The notes: generated by a model not told the origin, from the letters alone. A stretch of DNA of 64,000 nucleotides from Benincasa hispida (GCF_009727055.1 NC_052349.1:45549776-45613775), one strand, 5' to 3'. Shown: positions 1 through 12,545, counted from the stretch's first letter. Translations and numbers: made by a program.

Positions 1-772
1 TTCTCAGTTTACGGGTAAACATATGAAGTCTGTCTAACCAATTTGGAGAAGATACTAAGAAGATGTGAAGAGACAAATCTTGTGTTGAATTGGGAGAAGT
101 GCCACTTCATGGTGAATAAAGGTATTGTGCTTGGGCACAAAGTTTCCAAGGAAGGGCTGGAGGTGGATAAGGTGAAGATTGAGGCCATTGAAAAGCTTCC
201 ACCACCAGCAAATGTGAAGGCTATCAGGAGTTTCTTGGGACATGCACGATTTTATCGATGTTTTGTGAAGGACTTTTCGAAGAATTCTCGACCATTGAGT
301 GTGTTGCTAGAGGCCAAGAGAACGTTTGACTTTGATGAACAATGCCTCAACGCATTCAAAATAGTGAAGAACGCATTGATAACCGCACATGTATTGATCG
401 CACCGGACTGGACAAAGCCGTTTGAGCTGATGTGCGATGCTAGGGGTTACGCGATGGGGGCGATGCTAGCACAAAAGGAAAAAACAATGCTACACCATAT
501 CACATATGCGAGTAGAACCTTAAACCCTGCCCAAGCTAATTACACTACCACTGAAAAAGAACTTATTGTGGTGATCTTTGCGCTGGAGAAATTTAGAGCT
601 TACTTGTTGGGATCCAAAGTGATCGTTAACACCGATCACTTGGCGATCAAATATTTAATGACAAAGAAAGATACAAAGCCGAGGTTAATTCGATGGGTTC
701 TCCTCCTTCAAGAATTCAACATGAAAATCATTGATCGTAAGGGGACAGAGAACTAGGTTGCAGACCACCTAT
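1..772 (+). pseudogene. gypsy reverse transcriptase C-terminus and RNase H (broken)
   Basis: An open frame runs from 43 to 756, starting in the RT thumb/connection ([20 protein letters not shown], then [17 protein letters not shown]). RNase H follows, with its acidic residues in [27 protein letters not shown] and [12 protein letters not shown] stop at 754-756 cuts the chain just before the usual ADHLSRL, which is still readable downstream. The RT catalytic Asp-Asp motif would lie left of the window, and a stop interrupts the first 40 bases. It is a dead fragment of a retrotransposon polyprotein, not a host gene. Confidence 0.9.
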
Positions 773-2150
773 CAAGATTAGAAAATCCGGAAAAGTCGAC
801 CGCAACCAGTCGGAGGTGAACGCAACCTTCCTATATGAGCAGCTGTTCAAAATAGAGGAATTACCATGGTACGCAGATGTGGTCAATTATCTAGTTTGTG
901 AACAATTCCTAGAAAACTATATAGCCCACCAATAGAGGCGGCTATACACGAATGTAAGTCTTATTATTGGGACGAGCCAAATCTTTACAAGGGGGGTCAG
1001 ACCAAATCTATCGTCTATGTGTACTAGAGACTGCTCAACAGCACATACTATTCCAATGCCATGACTGACCGTATGGTGGACATTTTGGTGGCCAACGCAC
1101 AGCAGCAAAGTTGTTACAAAGTGGATATTTTTTGCCAACTTTATTCAAGGATGCGAGAGACTATTCAATGAAATGTGACAGATGCCAACACACGGGAAAC
1201 ATTTCATGGAAGAATGTGATGCCAATGAATATTATCTTAGAATTGAAGCTATTCAACGTATGAGGCATAGACTTCATGGGACCAATTTCACCATCAAATG
1301 GTCACAAGTACATTTTCTTGGTCGTCGATTATGTTTCCAAAGGGGTTAAAGAGGTATCATGCGTTACAAGCGACATGACGATAGTCTCCAAATTCTTGCA
1401 GAAAAATATCTTCACTCGTTTTGGCACCCCACGTGCCATAATAAGTGATGAAGGCTCCCACTTTTTCAATAGCATCATCAACAAATTGCTACTCAAGTAT
1501 AATATCCACCATAAGGTCACCACCGCATACCATCCACGGACGAACGGCCAAGCCAAGGTGTCTAATAGAGAAATCAAACTGATCCTAGAGAAGGTGGTGA
1601 ATCCTTCACGCAAAGATTGGGCCATGAAGCTAGACGGTGCCTTGTGGGCATACAGGACCGCTTATAAAACACTTATAGGTATGTCCCCATATGCACTGGT
1701 GTTTGGAAAGGCATGCCACCTATCACTTGAATCGGAGCACAAAGTACTGTGGGCAGTGAAGAAGCTCAATTTTGATTTGAAAACTGCAGGGGAGGCAAGA
1801 AAACTTCAGTTGATCGAGCTAGATGAATGGAGAACTCAAGCATATGAAAATGCCAAGATCTACAAGGAGTGCGCAAAACGTTGACATGACAAACGACTAT
1901 GCGAGAAGAATCTCCAAGTTGGATAGAAGGTCTTGTTATACAATTCTCGGCTATGATTTTTTCCCAGAAAATTAAAGTCACGATGGTCCCGTCCATTTAT
2001 AATCAAAAAGGTATTCCAGCATGGAGCGGTTGAGTTAACTAATGAGGATGGGACCAACACATTCAAAGTCAACGGGCAAAGAGTCAAGATATATCACGGA
2101 GGAGACTTGTATCACGAGAAAACCTCAATGGACCTGAGGAATTCCTGACT
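773..2150 (+). pseudogene. gypsy integrase (broken)
   Basis: From 773 to 1275 the linker and the HHCC zinc-binding region are readable only in mixed frames (PYGGHFGGQR-like, then CDRCQHTGN). From 1276 to 1884 the catalytic core is open. Its acidic triad can be seen in [19 protein letters not shown] and [11 protein letters not shown], followed by [24 protein letters not shown] stop at 1882-1884 and later shifts separate the C-terminal domain, readable to about 2150. The last part aligns with the matching minus-strand segment at 21183-21617. Confidence 0.88.
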
Positions 2151-3433
2151 GACGAAGAAATGAGCAGTCCATATGATATTATGCAATACAAACTCATTAG
2201 GGACGTAATTTTTTTTGAAGTATCCTTTTTCCATATTTATTTCATGAACTTACTCTACCTTTTTCTGTACGAACACCACAACTAAAAAAAAAAATAGAGT
2301 TTTATCAACTCTATCTTTTATATTTTTAACCCTCTCAATCTTTTTAGCAACGATCGTGGTAAACGATTGCAGTGGCTACGTGATAACCAAAAAATGAAAC
2401 CAGTTCGTTCAGCCCATTGCAATCGAAGAAATCAGCTCGCCGTAAAGAAAGATGCGATCACAAAAGATGCGGGCAACAGAGCAAATTTGGGGGTTGTATC
2501 TTTCTTTAACTTTGTTTATTCCAAATTTTACATTATCAAATCTCATTTTTAACATTGATAATTTTATCATCGCATCCTCTTTAGTTGGCGTAATCATTAA
2601 ATGTTGATTACACTAGTTAGTCACCACATTTGTTTTCCGTACCAATTTGATTTTAATAATGAAACGCATGCCTTTATCTCTCATCGTATGTAATAGAATC
2701 AACTTAATTTCAGGATAGTCAATTCATGAAATATTTCTAGAAGTTAGTGGTTCACCAGCTTTCTTTTAAAATGAGATTTACGAAACTTCCTAAGAGCATC
2801 GCATGAATCATTTCAGTCTATCAGCAATGAGGACATTGCTGCATTTAAATTTAGGGAAGCCAGTATTTTCAACCTAGTTACTTTTAGACATTTCAACTTA
2901 AAAAAAATCATAACGTTGAGATCGGATCCTACTTGTAGTTGGATGTCCACATGACACCTGTGGGGGCAAGCCAAAATGAAGGTAGGAATCGTGATCAATG
3001 CATAAATTGAGTGATAGTAACTCCATTGCCAAATGAGCATGAGTTTAGACTGAGAAAAAGTGCCTTGCTCGTAGTTGAATATTCACATGACATCCGTGGA
3101 GCAAGCCAAAACGAAGGTGAGGCACTTGGATTAACGTAAGGTCACAAAAAGAATATCTAATCTGTGCAAGGATAAAAATCATTTGGAAACACCACGGTTG
3201 GAAAAAGTTTTCAAATAAATCATGCGATGTCTTGAAAATAAGTAAAGTCTTTTTCAAGGTTAAACTTGCGGTCCCTAAGTTTTAAAAATATTTTAGGAAG
3301 AGACCAGGATAGAAATTAAGAAGATTTTGGTTCATAAAATTTAAATAAGGCACCTCGAGAAATCTAGGTAAGGAAAAGGATGCTGGATCGCTAATGAAAA
3401 TATTTAGTTTATGCTTGAGGACAAGCATTGTTT
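2151..3433 (+). other. Athila-like 3' non-coding region between integrase and PPT
   Basis: No ORF of note. From 2413 onward it matches the second copy beginning at 7285. It contains a G-rich PPT-like tract near 2485, and two copies of a motif of about 45 bp that recurs in all Athila-like copies here. Many Athila-type elements have long non-coding DNA or an env-like ORF at this place; I see no env-like frame. Confidence 0.75.
2932..3115 (+). repeat. paired ~45-bp motif in 3' non-coding region (copies 1 and 2)
   Basis: Two diverged direct copies, near 2935-2985 and 3068-3115. The shared core is GTAGTTGGATGT, then CATGACACC, then GGGGGCAAGCCAAAA. The same pair recurs at 7800-7990 on the + strand and at 19727-19942 on the - strand, each time about 0.35-0.5 kb upstream of the PPT. 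The function is unknown. Confidence 0.8.
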
Positions 3434-3447
3434 TAAATTTGGGGGTG
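3434..3447 (+). promoter_or_regulatory. polypurine tract (plus-strand primer site)
   Basis: The sequence TAAATTTGGGGGTG directly precedes the LTR start TGATAAC. The same tract precedes the LTR at 8318 and, on the other strand, the LTR at 19402. Confidence 0.85.
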
Positions 3448-3951
3448 TGATAACAGGTAGAAATGCATGTTATTACAACGCAAATGAGTAAAACAATGAG
3501 AGAATGCGATGGTAAAATTATTCAAAATCATGTCCAAAAGCGTTAAACTAAGAATATTGCGATTGTTGCGCCTATCGCATAAAGCAGCTAATTTACTTAT
3601 TTTGTACAGGAAAAATGCGTTGGCGCAAAGTAAATTGCGATACAGGGAAATTCGGCATCCATGCACAATGAAAGATTGCGACCGCAATGCCATGCGATCG
3701 TATGCGCTTGCGAGAATTTGCTCAAACAGGTGGCCGTATAAAGACGACGCATCAAGGTGAAAGCATAATAAATCATGATGGGACGAAAAGCTGATAACGA
3801 TCGAATCAATTTAGTTGACAAGTCGTTAACGACACACTGTAGCAAGTACATTCAAATTTTCAGTGACCATTAATCGGTACATCAGACAGAAGATTTAATG
3901 ACGTCCCATAATTGCAATCATTAGAGAGAAAAGCTTCTTCACCTTGAGCTC

Positions 3952-3959
3952 TATAAATA
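3952..3959 (+). promoter_or_regulatory. LTR TATA box
   Basis: TATAAATA preceded by GAGCTC, about 500 bp into the LTR. It is conserved at 8793-8800 in the second LTR copy and at 5271-5278 in the nested solo LTR. This is the expected position of the element promoter. Confidence 0.6.
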
Positions 3960-4669
3960 TCAAAGACCACCATCGTTAAAAGAGTTTGACACAGTTCGCC
4001 ATATACATAGAAGATAGATCATACACAAAATATATAGCCGTTAGTCTGTAGTTGTTCTTATACTTAGAAGGTAGAGGCGAGCAAAGAGAAGAAGACACCG
4101 AGAGATCATTCCTGGTTAGCTTGGAAGACTGCCAAGAAGCACTAGAAAGGAAAGAGGGCCGAAACTTGCGAAAGCAAGAATATTCTTCTGGGAAGAGTAG
4201 GGTAAAAAGATAGTGTAAAAGACTCGGGAAGCAAGACATTGCTACCGGGCTTCTTATCCCTACTTTCCATTGTTGTTTTATATTCCGACTTTATTTATAA
4301 AATGGAATTCTCATCTCAACACTTGTTTCAATCTCTCCATATTTTGCATGAGTAGCTAAATTTTCGAATGGGTTGAGAAGCACTTAGCTAGCATGACCTA
4401 GGATCTTCACTTTATGCGATAATTTTGTCTTATGTATGCGTCACTCACCCTTTAAAAATACTTGAGAGAGTAGTCTAAAGAAAGAATCTAGACTTGAGAG
4501 AGTCAGGTTAGAATCTAGGCTTGAGAGAGTCAGATTAGAACCACATAAGCAAGAGATAGAAACTTAGACATAAGTTCTGTTTGCTATTATGCATCGCATG
4601 CACCCTAGAAATAGGATATGATAGTATGCGGTCACTTTGCGTATGTATGTATCATTCATCATCGCATAG

Positions 4670-6814
4670 TGATGACATGCAGAAATGCATGTCATCTTAG
4701 GCGTTTTACTTAGAATTATGAAGGTTGTTAAGCAGAATATACGAAAATCATGCTAGGAATTCACGAGAAAGTGAGCTTACGCCGATCAGTAGGTTGAATC
4801 TCAGCTAACCCGTTATTTTGCGTTATTATGCATTTAATGTTCTATTTTTGTAGCTAAAATAGGAAATGGACGCAAACGCGGAAACCAGACCACCACATAG
4901 ATGACCGCATGCGGAGAAACTCTCCATCGCAAAGTCAAATGCATCGATCAACGCATGGATGTTGCGGTAATTAGCCATATGCGTCCATCGCATGGGAGTT
5001 GCGCTCGTCAAGCGATTGCGGTCATCGTATAGAGTTACAGTATTAAGCGAATGCGGTCATTGAATGATTGCGGTTAAACAAAAATGCATACTAATGGGAT
5101 CAACGTAAGGTAGGTGGAATGAACGCATCAATGCATCTACCTCAAGGAATTCCAAAAGATGATGTTGACATTTCACTTACCACGCCGTTGGTGACAGAGG
5201 TTCAGAAAGGACTAAGGGCCAAACGTCAGACTCAGAGCAGTTCAATTAATGCCGTCGACGACCCAAGCTCTATAAATAGAAGCCGATGAGCAGAAATTCA
5301 AATGATTCAGAGATTATCCCTCCATACGGGGATTTTCCCCGTGATCCAAACAAACTGCGTGAGAAGATGGCTGAGAGTTCTTTATCTCCTTCCTCCATTC
5401 TACTACGATCGGAGCCTTCGACCGGAGCTAGATCTTGAGAGATTTAGCTTCTTCGCTCGTCCATGGCACCACCAGCAGCCTTGACGCACATCCCTGGAAG
5501 CAAGTCTTTGCTTCCAGCCGGTCATTCCATTTCCCTTTCTTTTCTTACAATGTATTATATGACATTTTGGAATTAAGGAATTAATACAATCTGTTTTCAA
5601 TTCATTTCTCTGTTCCTTCAACTCAATCTCCATCTTCTTTGTTTAGCATCTTCACTTTCATTGCAACACTTAGTGGTATTGCTTGGGTATCGCATACATA
5701 GTCATGTGGATTAGGGATATGAAGCATGTAGCAACTCGCCGAGAGGTGTGCGTTGTGGGAGTGTGGGAGTAATCTTACTTGCTTAGTGTGAAGCTACTAC
5801 AACACCTATCTATAGGCTAACGCATTTCTTTTCTATGAGTAAAGTCAGCAACAATCAACTTTCCGGGAGGGTAAGTGGTTGGACGCATTAAGCAAGGCAT
5901 GCGTTGTTCACTAGGGATAGTAACAATCTTGCTTCGACCAAGTTCATGCGCTTGTCTTATATTATGTATGCTTCATTCATCCATTACGGATACTCAGAAG
6001 GGTAATCTAAGGACAGGATATAGGCTTGGGAAGGCCAGGTCAGAATCTAGGCTCGGGAGCGTCAAATAAGAATACATAATACAAGAGATAGGAGCTTAGG
6101 AATAAGCACTATTTGCTATTAACCCATCGCATGCATCCTAGAGATAGGATACGATTGTGTGCGGTCATCGCAGCGTTGTGTGCATTTTACATCAGCGCAT
6201 AGGAAAAGAGTAGAGACTTAGGAATAAGCTCTATGGACACTTTTGCATTCAACATATGCGTCCTAGACTTAGAAGCACCGTGTTTCAATTGGAAAATGAT
6301 TTACTGTGCATGAGTGTAGCATGATCGCAGTGGCTTGCGTTGACTAGGGTTTCCCTTGTGGTCACTCTTACGGGTTGCAATGAAAATATCTCCGCATTTT
6401 ATTTATTTTTTCACACATTCATTTCATGTCAAGGTTTGTCGTATCTCTACCTTTCATGCATATTCTTATTGCGTTGTCTGTTAGATAGGAGTAGGAGTAG
6501 GATTAACTTAGCAACATCCCTTCCATTATTTTATTTAAACTGCTGCATGCACATCACCGCATACATATAGCTACAAGTCCCTGTGTTCGACCTCGAATTA
6601 CCCAAGAAACTTGCATTTGCGTTATACTTGACATGAGCACAAGAAAACTTGTGGCAGGATGCGTGGTCATCGCATACATTCATTAACGCATTATCATTCC
6701 AACGCATGACCATCGACGCATGACTATCAACGCATATCTTAGGAACATGCATCACATACTACGTCCACAGGATTTTAGTTATGGAATAATTTGACTTCTA
6801 ATTTCCTGTCATCA
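4670..6814 (+). mobile_element. nested solo LTR (Athila-like) with perfect 5-bp target duplication
   Basis: Starts TGATGACA and ends TGTCATCA, an 8-bp perfect terminal inverted repeat. It is flanked by CATAG at 4665-4669 and 6815-6819. The host LTR reads continuously across the insertion when compared with 9480-9520. Length is 2145 bp with a TATA box at 5271-5278. It is rich in CGCAT/TTGCG words. It has no coding sequence, as expected of a solo LTR left by LTR-LTR recombination. Confidence 0.93.
5271..5278 (+). promoter_or_regulatory. TATA box of nested solo LTR
   Basis: TATAAATA preceded by AGCTC, the same context as in the host LTR. Confidence 0.55.
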
Positions 6815-7284
6815 CATAGACAAGAATAGAGGCTTAGACATATGTCCTATCGACATTATCGTGTACATCGCATGCATCATAAAAATAGGAACTATGGCAT
6901 TTGCATTGAGAGATGACATGTTGTTGTGTGTGTATCATGATCGCATAACTTGAACGCAATCTTAGGAAGTGTTAGCTAAATTCCTTCTCAACCTGTTCAT
7001 CGCATACTCATTGTATTCTCGATTTCATCAACTCTTTACTTGCATCCGCCGCATAGGATTTATACTTAAAATAACACATCAACCAACTTATTTGTTTTTG
7101 TCACCGCAAGGGAATGAAAATTTACCGTCACATAATAACTTGGTAGTCCCTGTGTTCGACCCTGGATTTTCCAGGAAACTTAGTAAGATTTATACTTGGT
7201 TTTTACTAGGAAAACTTGCATGTGAATTGCATAAATCATCACTGCAATTTCATACCATTATTTCATCACATTTACAATGCATCA

Positions 7285-8317
7285 CCCATCGCAATTGAGA
7301 AATCAACTAATCACAAAGAAGGATGCGATCACAGTCGATGCGGGCAACAAAGTAAATTTGGGGGTTGTATTTTTCTTTGACTTTTTATTCCAAGTTTTTC
7401 ACTCTCGCGTCCCATTTTTAACATTGATAATTTTATCATCGCATCCTCTTTAGGTTAGTGATATCATTGAATGTTGATTACTTTAATCAGTCACCGCATT
7501 TTCTGTACCAATTATGATTTCAATGATGAAACGCATGCCTTTATTTCTCATCGCATGTACTAGAATCAACTTAATTTCAGGACAGTCAATTCATGAAATA
7601 TTTCTAGAAGTTAGTGGTCCACCAGCTTTCTTTCAAAATGATTTTTACGAAACTTCTTAAGAGCATCGCATGAATCATTTCAGTTTATCAATAATGAGAA
7701 CATTATGTGTATAAATTTGGGGGTGCCGGTATTTATTTTCAACCTTGCTACTTTTAGACATTTCAACTTAAAAAAAAATCATAACGTTGAGATCAAATCC
7801 TACTCGTAGTTGGATTTTCGCATGACACCCATGGGGGCAAGCCAAAATGAAGGTAGGAATCGTGATCAACGCATAAATCAAGTGATCGTAACTCTGTTGC
7901 CAAATGAGCATGAGTTTAGACTGAGAAAGAGTGTCGTGCTCATAGTTGGATGTTCACATGACACCCGTGGGGGCAAGCCAAAACGAAGGCGAGGCACTTG
8001 GATCAGCGCAATGTCACAAAAAGAATATCTAAACCGCGCAAGGATAAAAATCATTTTGGAAACACCCCGGTTAAAAAAAGTTTTTAAATAAATCATGCGT
8101 TGTCCTGGAAATAAGTAAAGTCTTTTTGAAGGTTAAACTTACAGTCCCTAAGTATTAATATTTTAGGAAGAAATCAGGATAGAAATTAAGAAGATTTTGG
8201 TTCATAAAATTTGAATAAGGCACCTCAAGAAATCTAGGTAAGGAAAAGGCGGCTGACTCTATAAAGAAAATCTTTAGTTTATGCTTGAGGACAAGCATTG
8301 TTTTAAATTTGGGGGTG
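7285..8317 (+). repeat. second copy of Athila-like 3' internal region
   Basis: Duplicates 2413-3447 at an offset of about 4870 bp, including the paired 45-bp motif and the PPT. It begins exactly after the LTR end at 7284, with a short CAT-rich junction. This gives the order internal-LTR-partial internal-LTR rather than the normal two-LTR layout. Confidence 0.85.
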
Positions 8318-9966
8318 TGATAACGGGCAGAAATGCACGTTATTACAGCGTAAATCAGTAAAACAATGAGAGAATGCGACGGTAAAAATATACAAAATCA
8401 TGTCCAAAAGCGGTAAATTGAGAATATTGCGATCGCATGCGCCCATCGCATAAAAGCAGCTAATTTACATATCTTGTGCAAGAAAAATGCGTTGGCGCAA
8501 GTAAAATTGCGATCCAAGGAATTCGGCGTCCACGCACATTGAAATATTGTGACCGAAAAGTCATGCGATCGTATGCACTCGCGAGAAGTTGCTCAAGAAG
8601 GTGGCTGCATAAAGATGGTGCATCAAGGTGAAAACTTAATAAATCATGATGGGATGGAAAGCTGATGACGGTCAATCTGAATTAAGTACATTCAACTTTT
8701 CGGTGACCATTAATCAACGCATTAGAGCAGAAGATTTAATGACCGCCCATCATTGCAATCATTAGAGGGAAAAGCTTCTTCACCTTGAGCTCTATAAATA
8801 CCGAAGGCCACCATCGATAGAAAGTTCTCCATATATAGAACATAGATCATATACAAATAGATAGTCACTAGTCTGTAGTTATTCATATACTTAGAAAGCG
8901 GAGGCGAGCGAAGAGAAGAAGATGCAGAGAAGACATTCCTGGATAGCTCGAAAGACTTCCGGGAAGCGCTATAAAAGGAGAAGGGCCAACACTTGCGAAT
9001 GCAAAGATATTCTTCTGAGCAGAGTTGGAGTGAAAAAACAATGTAAAAGTCAGGGGAAGCAAGACATTGCTACCGAGCCTCTTATCCCTACTTTCCATTG
9101 TTGTTTTGTATTCTGCACTTTATTTATATAAAATGGAATTTTCATCTCAACATCTGTACATTCTCTCCACAGTTCGCATGAGTAACTAAATTTCTGAATG
9201 GGTTGAGAAGTACTTAGCTTGCATGACCTGAGATCTTCACTTTATACGATCATCTTATTTTATGTATATATCATTCACCCTTTAGAGATACTTGAAAGAG
9301 TAGTCTAAAGAAAGAATGTAGACTTGAGAGAGTCATATTAGAATCTAGGCTTGAGAGAGTCAGATTAGAACCACATAAGCAAGAGATAGAAACTTAGACA
9401 TAAGTTCTGTTTGCTATTACGCATCGCATGCACCCTAGAAATAGGATATGATAGTATGTAGTCACCTTGTGTATGTGTGCATCATTCATCATCGCATAGA
9501 CAAGAATAGAGGCTTAGACATAAGTCCTATTGACATTATCGTATACATCACATGCGTTCTAGAAATAAGAACTATGGCATTTGCATTGAGAGATCACATT
9601 TTGTTGTGTGTGCGTAGCATGATCGCATAACATGAATGCAATCTTAGGGAGTGTTAGCTAAATCCCTTCTCAACCCGTTCATCGCATACTCGTTGTAATT
9701 TTCGATTCCATCAAATCTTCACCTGAATCCATCACATAGGAAATATACTTAAAATAAAACATTAACCAACTTATTTGTTTTTGCCACCGCAAGGGAATCA
9801 ATTTTACTGTCACATAGTAACTCAGTAGTCCCTGTGATCGACCCTGGATTTACCAGGAAACCTAGTGAGATTTATACTTGGGTTTTACTAGGAAAACTTG
9901 CAGGTGCAATGCATAAATCATCATCGCAATTTTATACCATAATCTTATCACATTTACAACGCATCA
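8318..9966 (+). repeat. Athila-like LTR, second copy
   Basis: Starts TGATAACG after a PPT (8304-8317) and ends GCATCA, like the first copy. It carries a TATA box at 8793-8800 and no nested insert. It contains a start hairpin with one mispaired position. The next base begins a copia LTR lacking its terminal 19-20 bases, so the junction records a deletion. Confidence 0.87.
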
Positions 9967-11629
9967 GATTTTCATGAGCAGCGGAAGGGATCATTCCAAA
10001 TTCTAATCTAATTGAACATAAACAATTACAGAACAATAATGAAAATAATAGGTCATGCACAATAAGAAATTACAGCATGCTAATCGATGATACAAGGGAT
10101 AGAGGATACATACCTTTGAAAAACCATTCTTCATGAATCCCTCGAACAATCTACAAGCATCCAAAAGTAGCAACGCTCGAACACAACGACCAGACTACTA
10201 CTAACAGCACGAACAATGAACACAGCCTCCACGAACCCAACGAACAAAGTCAGAACACCACCACAATGGTTACCTTGATATTCTCAGTGTGAGAATTCAA
10301 GAGTTGTGGGCTGTGTATGATCTTGGCTTGAGGAAGAGACTGAAGGTATACGATCGAGTAGACGATTGAGCAAGTAGGAGATAAGATGTTATCTATAACC
10401 TATAGTTTTAATATTTCATCTCATGAAACATACAAACCATAGTTCTTTTTCTATTTTATGGTACTTAATTTAAATCATATTTACATTAATTCCTCCACTT
10501 GATGTATCTCATACATCACACCAATTATATCATATTTAATTGAATTTCCTCATGCTAATTTGAACACTTCAAATCAACCCCAAGAACTAATTCTCATCTT
10601 GAATCCATTGAGCTACCAAGGGGACCTTATGAACCTGTAGCTTGAAGCTCCAATGGTATGTGAATAACTGACTAAACTCTTTAGTCACGGGATCTACCAT
10701 CCGTTAACTGTCGGGAACTCCACTAAAGACCAGAAACTGCACTCTTCGCACTACAGATATATTTCTGTGTCTATATAAACAAATCACTAATGTGATAACC
10801 CTTAACAGATCGCTCGTAAGCACAGTTGGGCCAATTTACTGTTTTGCCCTTATAGTTACATCTAACTCCTTAAGTACCACTGATTCGTCTAATAAACAAT
10901 AAGTCATAGTCCTACTATGACTGGGTCCTCTCTTCCAAAGAGAAGATGTGGCCACTATGTTCAAGACCCGGAATCAAACTTTAAGGAAACAATCTATCTA
11001 CTTACCCCTACTTTGGGGAAGGAGTGAATTTCGTCTTGTGTGACTGAGTTCCCAGCTCCCCAATCAAACAAATCCCTAAAAAGGTAGGCTTGTTAAGTTG
11101 GCAATCTGGCCACTCTCACCCATACTAGTCAAAGAACCGCCCTCAAAGGCAAGAGTTCCTAAAACACTCTAGATTAAGGTCGTGTCACTTATGTTCGTTT
11201 AGTGAGATGTAAGTCTCAATTATCAACGGCGTTATATAAAGAGATGAATCATCTCATGGTCTAGTCTTATACAAACTCTTTGTATAGGACACCCCCACTC
11301 GCATATCTCCACATGAATGGTCAGGATCAGACCATCTATAGTAGTTCACAATACTTGTAAACCTCTACAAAGCGGGCCGTATCTGTAGTGTCACCAGGAT
11401 AAGGTATCCCTCCTTAATCCGTATACTACAGACCTTTTAGGTTATTACTTAAGGAATGATCCACTTGTATATCTCATATACATACTTAAGTTTACATACA
11501 ATAACCACGGATCTTTGTTTATTGGATATGAGTAAATGCAAATAAAATAACTCTTATTTTATTAATAACAATGTGTACAATGTTTATAAACTACGAGACT
11601 CTGGGAGCATTAGGACATCAATCCCAACA
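9967..11629 (-). repeat. copia 3' LTR (tip deleted)
   Basis: On the minus strand it starts TGTTGGGAT (11629) after a PPT. It matches the LTRs at 29794-31860 and 29469-32549 along most of its length. It lacks the last 19-20 bases present in those copies, and a block of about 0.4 kb holding repeated GATCGTTTAG-type motifs. Confidence 0.85.
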
Positions 11630-11630
11630 A

Positions 11631-11640
11631 TCTCCCACTT
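11631..11640 (-). promoter_or_regulatory. copia polypurine tract
   Basis: Minus-strand AAGTGGGAGA lies one base from the LTR start TGTTGGG. The same tract precedes the other copia 3' LTRs here (41363-41373 on the minus strand, 34299-34310 on the plus strand). Confidence 0.8.
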
Positions 11641-11747
11641 GTCCTAATGCCTTGGGAGACTAATGTACAATACATGAAAAAAAAAACAAGTACAATATAC
11701 AATAGACTAGGGCATACTCTATACCCCAGTATCATCTCCTACTTGCC

Positions 11748-12401
11748 CTAGACAAGATGTCGTATATCCCATAGACCCAGACTCTCCAGATGACCCTCGA
11801 ACACTTTAGTCATGAGAGCCTTTGTAAACGGATCAGCAACTTTATGCTCCGACACAATCTTCGTGACTATTACAACACCGTGATGTACATTCACCCTGAT
11901 CAAATGATATTTTTGTTCTATATGCTTGCCTCTACGATGACTCCGAGCTTCCTTTGAGTTTTCCACAGCCCTGTTGTTGTCACAATAAAGAGTGATTGGC
12001 AAAGTCATATTTAGAACAACTTTCAAATCGGTGAGGAACTTCCTAAGCCAAACAACATCCTTAACAGCTTCACAAGCAACTACGTATTCGACTTCCATAG
12101 TGGAGTCCGCGATGCATCCTTGCTTGATGCTTCACCAAACTACAGCCCCTCCATTCAGAGTGAACACTAACGCTGATGTCAATTTCCGAGAATCTCTATC
12201 AATCTGAAAGTCAGAGTTTGTGTATCCTGTAAGGATCAAATCCTTATCTCCATACACGAGCATGTAGTCTCTCATTCTCCGAAGATACTTGAGAATCGTT
12301 TTGATCGCCGTCCAGTGATCTAATGCTAGATTGGACTGATAACGACTGACAATCCTTATTGCATAGGAAATGTCAGGTCTAGTATATACCATTGCATACA
12401 T
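11748..12401 (-). pseudogene. copia RNase H region (broken)
   Basis: Two open pieces. The upstream piece (12401-12132) reads YAMVYTRPDISYAIRIVSRY, then GYTNSDFQIDRDSRK and LNGGAVVW. The downstream piece (12098-11748) reads EYVVACEAVKDVVWLRKFL, LYCDNNRAVENSK and ADPFTKAL. These are the standard C-terminal blocks of copia polyproteins. A frame break lies between the pieces, about 100 bp downstream of the normal SADST region. Confidence 0.9.
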
Positions 12402-12545
12402 TAAGCTTCCAATAGCCGAAGCATAGGGAATCCATCTTATCTTCTCAACCTCTTGAGGTGTCTTAAGGCATTGCTACTTAGACAATACAATTCCATGCCT
12501 GAAGGGTAATAAACCACTTTTAGAATTCTACATCATGTACCTGAT

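Larger units (their letters stand above)
3448..7284 (+). repeat. Athila-like LTR, first copy, split by a nested solo LTR
   Basis: Begins TGATAAC after the PPT and ends GCATCA. Without the nested insert (4670-6814 plus one target-site copy) it is about 1.69 kb, against 1.65 kb for the second copy at 8318-9966. It has a TATA box (TATAAATA, 3952-3959) and short tandem GAGAGAGTCAG-type repeats near 4480-4550. The first 26 bases form a hairpin with a GAAA loop. Confidence 0.88.
1..9966 (+). mobile_element. Athila-like Ty3/gypsy element, 5'-truncated by window, with tandem 3'-end/LTR duplication
   Basis: Order on the + strand: end of reverse transcriptase and RNase H, integrase, about 1.3 kb without ORFs, polypurine tract, LTR (3448-7284), a second copy of the last 1.03 kb of internal DNA (7285-8317), and a second LTR (8318-9966). 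The coding part is closely similar to the element at 17444-28848, whose tRNA-Asp primer site and Athila-type gag suggest the lineage. Stops and frameshifts make it inactive. The 5' half lies outside the window. The right end abuts a copia LTR that has lost its tip. Confidence 0.88.

Noticed and set aside
6340..7298. Short plus-strand ORFs in the nested and host Athila-like LTRs
   Set aside because: LTR DNA with no conserved frame between copies.
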